A DNA stretch of 64,000 bases from assembly GCA_017447865.1 (NCBI GenBank), contig JAFSMO010000096.1, positions 1-64,000 on the forward strand, given 5' to 3'. A program made the translations under genes and the position numbers. This DNA comes from Thermoguttaceae bacterium. GTDB taxonomy: Bacteria > Planctomycetota > Planctomycetia > Pirellulales > Thermoguttaceae. Below the pieces are notes generated by a model, which saw only the letters and a list, made by a program, of their open reading frames with translations, was not told where the DNA came from and searched no databases. This document shows, one piece after another, positions 49,128-56,188 of the stretch (positions within the stretch are counted from its first letter, which is position 1; the number at the start of each line of letters is the position of its first letter).

Positions 49128-49188
49128 TGCAGTGGTCATCGCTGCGCTTCCTTGTGGGGGAGGGCCTCGTCAGCCCTTCCCTTTTTTT
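49128..49188 (+). ncRNA. Short RNA of about 61 nt (sRNA-2)
   Basis: Starts after a near-perfect promoter and ends in GGGAGGGC/GCCCTTCCC (one bulge) with T7 at 49182-49188. No ORF. The end lies nine bases from the int2 stop on the other strand. Length, orientation and layout match sRNA-1. Confidence 0.6.
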
Positions 49189-49196
49189 GTGGGAGG

Positions 49197-50363
49197 TCAG
49201 AAGTCCGCTCGCTCCGCCCGCAGCCGTGCGGCTTCCCTGGCGCACTCTACCGCCTTGTGGTCATAGATGGATGTGGTCTTCATGTCCTTGTGGCCAGCGA
49301 TGTATGCAGCGGTTTCCACGCCGAAGAGTTGGCTGTTCTCGGTCACGCTCGCGTGCCGGAGCTGGTAGAGCGTCCAGAACGGGATCTTCTCGCCCGCCTC
49401 CCGGGCCTTTGCGATGCTGACCCGGAGCCAGTGACCGAGCCGCTGCGTCGTGTACTCGTCATGGTATCGTGTCAGGCTCTCCTCGCGGACTCCCCGCTCG
49501 CGCATCGTGTCCCGCGGTGAGAAGACATGCTCGTCGGCTCCCTTGCCGATGGATCGGCGGCGCAGGATCCGCATCTCGGCTGGCGTGAACGCCGCGAACC
49601 GGCGGACGTGGTGCCGCCGCGTCTTGTGGTGGCCGATCTCGACCACACCGTCCTGGCTCTCCATCACGTCCTGGACGCGCATCCGGCACAGCTCCGACGG
49701 ACGGAGGCACGCGCCGCGGATCAGAAGTACAAAGTCAGCAAGCGTCTGCGGAAGGTGTGGGAGCGTCTTGTGGACTACCCAGTCCGGCACGTCGGCCCGC
49801 TGCGTCGTCTCGGTCAGCTCATACGCTTCATCGCCTTGACCTATCGCTTCTACCGACTGAATTTCAAGAAGGTTGGCCGCGCTAAAGAGTTTCCGGCCAA
49901 CGCCCCACTTCAGGAGCGCCCGGAGGTACTTCATGAGCTTATTGCAGTATGCGAAGGACCACGGCTTTGTCAGGCTCGCGCCATACTCCGCCACCATCGC
50001 CTGTACCTCGCGGAAGGCCACGGAGTCGAAGTCTTCCACCCGGGTCAGGCCGTAGCGCGGAGCGACGAAGCCGAGCACCGTCTTCACGTGGTGCTGATCG
50101 GCGAGCTGCATCCGTGGGACCCGCTTCTCAAGATACTGCCGGAAAAGCGTCGCCATCAGAACCGGCTCGCCCTTCATCACTGGCCGCGAGTAGTACTCGC
50201 TGCAAAAATCTATATACTTTCTCTGTAGATCGGGATCGCCTTTTCTCCCGAGCTTGTAGAACTTCTTCCCGCTGGGGGTTTCCACCCATACACCAGCCTC
50301 GTAGTAGCCGGAGCGCTTTTTAAAAGAGAGCGCACCGACCCCGTCGTTTTTTGGTCGTGCCAT
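49197..50363 (-). CDS. int: Tyrosine recombinase, prophage integrase (int2)
   Basis: A 388-residue integrase. The N-terminal arm-binding and core-binding domains cover ~1-185. The catalytic set is Arg221 (GACLRPSELC), a lysine near 248 (GHHKTRR), Arg336-His337 in YQLRHAS, His358 in AGHKD and Tyr367 in SIYDHK. The first His of the usual HxxR is replaced by Tyr (TLYQLRH). It is transcribed away from the tRNA, whose 3' end is about 120 bases from the start codon. It inserts the prophage into tRNA-Glu. Confidence 0.95.
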   Translation of the reverse strand: MARPKNDGVGALSFKKRSGYYEAGVWVETPSGKKFYKLGRKGDPDLQRKYIDFCSEYYSRPVMKGEPVLMATLFRQYLEKRVPRMQLADQHHVKTVLGFVAPRYGLTRVEDFDSVAFREVQAMVAEYGASLTKPWSFAYCNKLMKYLRALLKWGVGRKLFSAANLLEIQSVEAIGQGDEAYELTETTQRADVPDWVVHKTLPHLPQTLADFVLLIRGACLRPSELCRMRVQDVMESQDGVVEIGHHKTRRHHVRRFAAFTPAEMRILRRRSIGKGADEHVFSPRDTMRERGVREESLTRYHDEYTTQRLGHWLRVSIAKAREAGEKIPFWTLYQLRHASVTENSQLFGVETAAYIAGHKDMKTTSIYDHKAVECAREAARLRAERADF

Positions 50364-50390
50364 CGTTCTGCTTCCCTATCTTACCAAGAG

Positions 50391-50412
50391 TTTTTCGGCC
50401 ATGGCCGAAAAA
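50391..50412. repeat. Palindromic arm-type site near int2
   Basis: TTTTTCGGCCA directly followed by its inverse. The same 11-mer forms the direct repeats at 8940-8992 at the other prophage end. Confidence 0.6.
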
Positions 50413-50486
50413 CCCCCTGAACGAAGGCAACAACACGAAATCAAACAAAAATCGCAAGTACCGTAATTTACGGCACTTGCGACCAG

Positions 50487-50559
50487 TACCCTCTAGGGGA
50501 GTCGAACCCCTGTACTAGGACTGAGAATCCTATGTCCTGGGCCACTAGACGAAGAGGGC
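50487..50559 (-). tRNA. tRNA-Glu(CTC)
   Basis: 73-nt cloverleaf: acceptor GCCCTCT/AGAGGGT, D arm TCGTCTAG..., anticodon stem TAGGA/TCCTA with loop TTCTCAG (anticodon CTC), T arm with GGGGTTCGACTCCCC and discriminator A. CCA is not encoded. A promoter lies upstream (TTGACG 50604-50599, 16-nt spacer, TATACT 50582-50577). It is intact and doubles as the attachment site; 50487-50530 is repeated at 8757. Confidence 0.95.
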
Positions 50560-50659
50560 CTCAAATTGATGTGTGTAGTATAGCAAATTTTTAAGTTTCG
50601 TCAATAGGGGGACCAAGGCTTTTTTCAAATTTTTCTGTTTTTTTGTCCCCGTTTTTCTC

Positions 50660-53533
50660 TCAACTTCTGCGGGAGGCCGTTCTTCCGAATCTTTTCAGCT
50701 CAGTCAAACCGACCAGGCCAAGCACAAGGAGAAGCCACGTGGAAGGTTCCGGGAGGGCGTCGTGCGTGCCCGCCATGAGGATGTTTCCGTCCAGAGCGAG
50801 GACCAGGCTCTCACCACCACGATAAGCGCTCACGCTCGCCAAATTCGCGAATTCGTCCGGGTTGAGAAGTTTAGCGATCTGGATCACGTCTTCATCCGCA
50901 GAGTTCAGGATCTCGATCGCTCCGCCAGCCGCCGTCACGTCGCCCGTGATCGAGAAGAGTTCCGACTCGTCTTCCGAGGCCGTCAACTGGAGGATCCCGC
51001 CGTTGGCAAACTCAAGGTTTTTGACTTCGCCGGCCGCCTTCACCTTGCCCGATTCTTTCAGGAGGAGCGTTCCTTCGAAGGCCGTGTCCGCGGGAAGGGT
51101 CAGTTCGCTGGTGCCAGCCGCGGCAAGGGTTCCGGTGCCGCCCAGCGCGTTGATGATGTAAGCCGAGTCAGTCTTGAACGTCAGCGTCGCGCCCTCGTCG
51201 ATCGTCGTGCTGCCGGCGTAGGTGACGTCTCCCTGGACCTCCACCTCGCCATTCCCCTGTACTTTCAGGGAGCCTGCGCCCTGCAGACCGTTTTTGAGCG
51301 TGATTTTGTAGTCTTGCGTATCAAACGTCGTGCCGTTCGCGGCGTCCGTGAGCTTCAGCGGGAGGTTGGAGCTCCAGTCCGCCGTCGCCTGGATCGTTCC
51401 GTTGCCAAGCTCGGCGTACTTTTTGGAATCATTCGCCGACTTGTCCGGGCAGAAGTTCTGTGAACCGTTGCTGATGTCGCGCCAGTAGTTGATCCCGCCC
51501 TCGCCAATCTTCACGACCGGGGCCGCGGTGGCTTTCGTCGAATCGAAGTTCATCCGGAAAACGGCCGTCGTGCCGCTCAGGGAGGTTTCGCTGTAGTTGT
51601 GGTCGCAGAGGGCGATCCCGTACAGATCGGCCGTTCCGCCCGCCACGTTCAGCGTCGCGCTACCGTCCCAGGAAATCTGGGTCAGAGCGTTTTTGGCCGT
51701 CAACGTGCCGGCGTACAGATTATAGTTCGCGGTTCCCGGGTAGTGCGAGATCTTGAAGCTCCCCCCGTTGGTGACTTTGGCCGGGAAATTCGTGCCGAGG
51801 ACAGTGATCGAGCCGCCGGTCTGGTTCACGGTGCAGGTCGGGTTCCCGGAGGCGTCGCAGATGTTGAACCAGGAGACGGTAATATTCGCGCCGTCTTTAA
51901 TGTTGAGCGTTCCTTTCTGGATGGAAATGTTTCCCGCGAGCTTGCCGGAAACGTCAACCGTGCCGCCCTGAATGACGGTCGAGCCGGTGTAAGTGTTCTG
52001 GCCGCTGAGGATAAGCGTCCCCTCGCCGACTTTCGTGATGCCGCCCGTTCCTGAAAGGGCGCCGGAGAGTGTGATCGTCTGGCCCGTCGTGGTGCTTGCG
52101 CCCGCTGCCGCGTCCCACTTTGCCGTGTCGATTTTGACCGAACCGCCGGTCAGATTCATTTTCAGCGGGCTGGACCAGTCCGCCAGGGCGCCGAGGGTCC
52201 CGGACTTCAGATTCACGGTATGCGCCACGGTGCTGCTCAGGTTGGTGCGCGTAATGCCGCTCGCGCCGATGTTCACTCGGGCCCCGTCAAGGTTCACCGT
52301 GCCGACGCGGTTTGCATTGTGGTCCTCCATGATGATCCCGAGGAGGTTGGCCGTTCCGCCGGTTGCGGTGAACGTTCCGTTGCAGTCCCACGTCAGGTGC
52401 ATGTCCGCGCCGAGCGAGTTGAGCGTTCCGCCGCTGAGCGTGTAGGTCGCGCCGCCCGGCCAGTGACCGACCATGAAGGACGCGCTGGTCGTGTGCGTGT
52501 TGTTCGTGCCCGTGATGTTGACCGTGCCGCCGCTCTGCGTGACCGAGGACGTTGCGTTGTTCGCGTCGCAAATGACGATCCGGCCGAGGCTGACCGCCGC
52601 GCCGTCCTGCACGGTGAGCGTCGCGCCGCGCAGAAGCAAATTGTTGGTGGTGAAACTGCCGCCGTCAGCGACGGTCAGGGCCGCGCTGCTGGTCATGAAG
52701 ACGTTCCCGGAACGGGTCATTGTCCCGGAGAGCGTGGTCGTGCCGGTGAGATTGAACGTTCCTTCGCCCGTGACGTTCAGCGTGCCGGCGCCGGAAATCG
52801 TCGCGGGAGAGAGCGTGAAGGTTTTTCCGGACGGAACGTCCAGTTTGGAAGTCGTGCCTTCCGTGAGGACCAACGGAATGTTCACGGTCGCGGTGGTCTG
52901 GTCGTCGAGCGTCGTGAGGGTTCCGCCGGAAAGCGTGATGGTCTGGTCGAGCGGGCCGGCCGAGCCTTCGTTCCGGACCGTCGTCTGGACCTTCAGCGTA
53001 CCATTCGCGCCGATGGTGACTCCGGAAACCGCCTTATGGTTCCCCAGCTGGTAATTTCCGCCAAAGTCCAAATTATTAATGGAGGCCGTTCCGTTATTAA
53101 TGTTCAAGTAGCCTTTCCCGTGCCAGCCGACCACGAGCCGATATGCGGTGAGGGAGCCGCCCTCGTTGATGTTGATCGTGCTGGTTGAGGCGGGGTAGTG
53201 GCCCACCATGTTGAATTTCAGCGGGTAGCTCGAATCAGGACCGGTCGTTGCCGTAAGGTTGAGCATTCCACCGTTGATCGTCAGATTTTCGGTCTGCGTG
53301 TTGCTCGAGTCGCCCATGCGGAGGTTGGTCGTGACCGTCACGTTCGCATTGCTCCCAAGAGTCACGTTCACGACGCCGTTATCGGTGGACGTCGTGATTT
53401 TCAGAGTATCGTAAGAAACCGCTTCATTAATTTCCGTATCGGTCGAAATGGTACGGTCCTCCGCAAAGAGCGACCCCGCGGCGCAAACGGCCAGAACCAT
53501 CAGGGCGGAACCAAAAATCGAAAAACGTTTCAT
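50660..53533 (-). CDS. PEP-CTERM protein with autotransporter-type beta repeats
   Basis: A 957-residue secreted protein. Residues 1-24 form a signal peptide. Many Gly/Thr/Asn-rich beta-solenoid repeats follow, including typical PATR units (GSGTGGITKVGEGTLILSGQ, NTYTGSTVIQGGTVD). The C-terminus is a PEP-CTERM sorting tag: PEPSTWLLLVLGLVGL then basic RRS. It is probably exported and anchored or released at the surface by an exosortase-type system. First chromosomal gene beyond the tRNA. Confidence 0.9.
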   Translation of the reverse strand: MKRFSIFGSALMVLAVCAAGSLFAEDRTISTDTEINEAVSYDTLKITTSTDNGVVNVTLGSNANVTVTTNLRMGDSSNTQTENLTINGGMLNLTATTGPDSSYPLKFNMVGHYPASTSTININEGGSLTAYRLVVGWHGKGYLNINNGTASINNLDFGGNYQLGNHKAVSGVTIGANGTLKVQTTVRNEGSAGPLDQTITLSGGTLTTLDDQTTATVNIPLVLTEGTTSKLDVPSGKTFTLSPATISGAGTLNVTGEGTFNLTGTTTLSGTMTRSGNVFMTSSAALTVADGGSFTTNNLLLRGATLTVQDGAAVSLGRIVICDANNATSSVTQSGGTVNITGTNNTHTTSASFMVGHWPGGATYTLSGGTLNSLGADMHLTWDCNGTFTATGGTANLLGIIMEDHNANRVGTVNLDGARVNIGASGITRTNLSSTVAHTVNLKSGTLGALADWSSPLKMNLTGGSVKIDTAKWDAAAGASTTTGQTITLSGALSGTGGITKVGEGTLILSGQNTYTGSTVIQGGTVDVSGKLAGNISIQKGTLNIKDGANITVSWFNICDASGNPTCTVNQTGGSITVLGTNFPAKVTNGGSFKISHYPGTANYNLYAGTLTAKNALTQISWDGSATLNVAGGTADLYGIALCDHNYSETSLSGTTAVFRMNFDSTKATAAPVVKIGEGGINYWRDISNGSQNFCPDKSANDSKKYAELGNGTIQATADWSSNLPLKLTDAANGTTFDTQDYKITLKNGLQGAGSLKVQGNGEVEVQGDVTYAGSTTIDEGATLTFKTDSAYIINALGGTGTLAAAGTSELTLPADTAFEGTLLLKESGKVKAAGEVKNLEFANGGILQLTASEDESELFSITGDVTAAGGAIEILNSADEDVIQIAKLLNPDEFANLASVSAYRGGESLVLALDGNILMAGTHDALPEPSTWLLLVLGLVGLTELKRFGRTASRRS

Positions 53534-53710
53534 AATTAACCTCGAAAAAGGAGCAACGACGAAATTTACGATTTAATTATACACGAGTCCGGGAAAAAAA
53601 TCCACGTTTTGCAGAAAAAAAGTCGAAAATTTTAAAAAAATTGGGAGGAATCTGCTCCTGATCGCAAATTCCTCCCAGAATCTCCCAGAAATTCTCCGTT
53701 CCTTTCCCCC

Positions 53711-56080
53711 TTAATCCTCCTCAACCAGGAAAACCCGGTCGATGTACACCGCGTCCACGTCGTCGCGTTTCGGCGGGGCGAACCAGATGTACATTTTGGG
53801 GGTGAAATCGTGCGCGCCGAAATCGATGAGCTGGTAGCCGGAACCGGCGGGGTCGGTCACGCTCAGCCGTTTATCGACCACGCCCTTTTTGTTCTCGGAG
53901 TCGTAAATTCCCATCGTCATGGCCACGCCGGTGGTCGCTTTCGTTTCAAAACGCACCTGGGCGTACACGTGCCAGCGCTTGCGGACGTTCAGCAGTTCCG
54001 GCGTGAACGACCACGCCGTCGCCCATTCCGGGTGGAAACCGGGCATACGCGCGGCCTGACCGTCCGAGGCAAGTGGGTCCTTCACTTTCTGAACCAACTC
54101 GCCGAGTTTGTAGAGGCTGAAAAACGAGTCCTGAACGTCCACCCAGAGGGTTTTCTCCCAGTCGATACTCAGGTCGGGCAGTTTCGGCTCCTTGCCGCTT
54201 TCGGGGAAGGCGTTGATGACCTGGTTCTTCTGTTCCTCCCAGGCTTTTTGACCACCGGATTCCTTGTAGAGGTAATTACCCTGCGACTCCGCGAACGCGA
54301 AGAGCTTCTCCGCCGCCTCGCGGGGATTTTCCGGACCGAAGAATTTATCGCGGTTCACCCGGGCCGCAAAGAGCAAATCGTTGTAGCGCATCAGGACGTT
54401 CAGATGGTACGCCCAAAGCGCACGGTTGACCCGCTCCGTCAGGACCGGATCATCGGCGACGGCCGCCAGGGCGCGTTTCACCTCCACGTCGGCTTTTTTC
54501 ATCGTCTCGTAGTCGAGCCAGTCCTTCGTGGAGTGCCGGAAGCAGCCGAGATGGATCCCGGTTTTCTCGGCCTGCTCGTGGATGATTTCCAGGTACTTCA
54601 GAAGCGGTTCCGAGGCCGGGCCGTAAAAACCGTCGAAGAATTCCTTCCAGAGCGCCTTTTCGTCCTGGGCCGGGTTCCACATCAAATGCGCGATGACCCA
54701 GGCGCGCGCCTCGACGAAATCGCCGACGGTCGTGTGCTTGTCGCCCTGCTCGAAAAGCCCGATCGTGTGGTTTTTCTCGAAGAACCGGATGTTGTCCGCC
54801 AGCACCTTCATGTTCGGGTGCGGGATGCAGTAGTTGACGAAATTCGTGACGTAATCCCAGACGTAGAGCTGGGGCGAAATGCGGCTCCACCCCTCCATAT
54901 CCGATTTGAAATCCGCGTTTTGCTCGCTGCTTTCGAGCGGCTGGAGGAACGAGCACTCGATCGAGCAGAGGCGGATGATCACGTTGTGGCGCGGCCGGAC
55001 GAGCTTCGGCGGCTTGCGCGTGTACTGGTACGCCAGCGTATCGACCCAGACGTTCGGAAATTCCTTTTCGATCTCCTCGGCGACCTGGTTCACGAACGTG
55101 ATGAGCGTCCCGGCGTGGCTTTCGTTGGCCTCATCGATCGCGCGGCATTTCTCGCACGTACAGAAACCCTGGACGTCGTTCTGGCTGATGGAAATGATCT
55201 GCGCGTTGGGGTTTTTGCGCAGGGCCTCGAGCGCGTTTTTCACGAGCTCTTTCCGCATTTCCTCGTTCGTCAGGCAGAGCTGCGTGCCGCTGGCGTGGAT
55301 CTGCTCTTTCGGAAGCGAGTCCAGAAACGCGCGGGTCTCCGGGTCCGTGCCGTACCAGCCGGGCAGACCGACGCACCGCACGCCGTCGATCTCCGGGAAC
55401 CAGTCCGGATGGTCCTTGAAGTACTTCTTCGGCGGGATCAGCGGGTAGAACGAATGAACGCCGAACTGGTACGCGTAATGCCCGCCCCACTCAGCCGGCA
55501 CGGGGTCGCTCCAGCCGTTGCACTTGCAGTGGACGCAGAATTTCGCCTCGCCCAGCCCGCGGTAGTAGGCGTCCCGGCAGACGATTTTCGGCGCGTAGCG
55601 GACGTTCAGGGCGCCGATCGTCAGCGTCGGTTTCTTCGGGAAGAACGAGTCTTTGGCCGTCCACCAGCGAACGCCGAGCTGGTCCTCGAGGAACGACGTG
55701 ACGGCGTAAAGGACGCCGCGCTGCGGGTGGCCCGCGAGAAGAAGATTTCCGGCCGCGTCGGTCTGGATCAGGATTTCATCCGACTTGAACGCCGCAAAAT
55801 CGACGCCCGGAAACGCTTTTTTGGCCGCTTCGGACTCGCCGACGAAAATGGAGCGTTCCGCGGGGGCCGACTGGATCGCGAACTCGGCGCCGGTGATCTC
55901 TTTCAGACTGGCCTGAAGGTCCTGGGCCGCGTTTTGGGTCGAGGCCGGAGCGTCGGCGCTGACCACGATGGCGTATTTTGCCGCTCCGTTCTCGCTGAGC
56001 GTGAATTCCCCGGCCAGCGCGGGCAGAACGAAACTGAAAGTCAAAAGGAAAGTCAAAACGAAGGTGAAGAATCGGGTCAT
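53711..56080 (-). CDS. DUF4838 protein, alpha-glucuronidase-like N-terminus
   Basis: A 789-residue secreted protein. A signal peptide begins at MTRFFTFVLTFLLTF (start 56080; the frame upstream is too long). Then comes a GH20/GH67-type N-terminal domain (NAAQDLQASLKEITGAEF, SIFVGESEAAKKAF), the DUF4838 TIM-barrel region (QIISISQNDVQGFC, CEKCRAIDEANESHAGTLIT) and a C-terminal beta domain with RVFLVEED. Found in polysaccharide-degrading planctomycetes and Bacteroidetes. Substrate unknown. Confidence 0.85.
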   Translation of the reverse strand: MTRFFTFVLTFLLTFSFVLPALAGEFTLSENGAAKYAIVVSADAPASTQNAAQDLQASLKEITGAEFAIQSAPAERSIFVGESEAAKKAFPGVDFAAFKSDEILIQTDAAGNLLLAGHPQRGVLYAVTSFLEDQLGVRWWTAKDSFFPKKPTLTIGALNVRYAPKIVCRDAYYRGLGEAKFCVHCKCNGWSDPVPAEWGGHYAYQFGVHSFYPLIPPKKYFKDHPDWFPEIDGVRCVGLPGWYGTDPETRAFLDSLPKEQIHASGTQLCLTNEEMRKELVKNALEALRKNPNAQIISISQNDVQGFCTCEKCRAIDEANESHAGTLITFVNQVAEEIEKEFPNVWVDTLAYQYTRKPPKLVRPRHNVIIRLCSIECSFLQPLESSEQNADFKSDMEGWSRISPQLYVWDYVTNFVNYCIPHPNMKVLADNIRFFEKNHTIGLFEQGDKHTTVGDFVEARAWVIAHLMWNPAQDEKALWKEFFDGFYGPASEPLLKYLEIIHEQAEKTGIHLGCFRHSTKDWLDYETMKKADVEVKRALAAVADDPVLTERVNRALWAYHLNVLMRYNDLLFAARVNRDKFFGPENPREAAEKLFAFAESQGNYLYKESGGQKAWEEQKNQVINAFPESGKEPKLPDLSIDWEKTLWVDVQDSFFSLYKLGELVQKVKDPLASDGQAARMPGFHPEWATAWSFTPELLNVRKRWHVYAQVRFETKATTGVAMTMGIYDSENKKGVVDKRLSVTDPAGSGYQLIDFGAHDFTPKMYIWFAPPKRDDVDAVYIDRVFLVEED

Positions 56081-56188
56081 GGAAGTACCTGCATGGGTAA
56101 AAGGAAGGAAAAAAGGAAGGAAAAAGCGGGGACTCACGGAAAGACGGAAGATTTCGTGAGCCCCGGTGAAAAACAAATTGCGGCGGGA

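Larger units (their letters stand above)
8757..50530 (-). mobile_element. Complete siphovirus-like prophage in tRNA-Glu(CTC)
   Basis: A 41.8-kb prophage bounded by a 44-bp perfect direct repeat: 8757-8800, and 50487-50530 inside the tRNA-Glu gene. Integrase int2 is next to the tRNA-side junction. The late operon has terminase, portal, capsid, connectors, tail tube, tail chaperone and an 837-residue tape measure. No sheath or baseplate genes are recognisable, so a long non-contractile tail is inferred. Major genes are intact, many overlap by ATGA or TAATG, and no IS interrupts them. The prophage may therefore be inducible. Confidence 0.9.
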
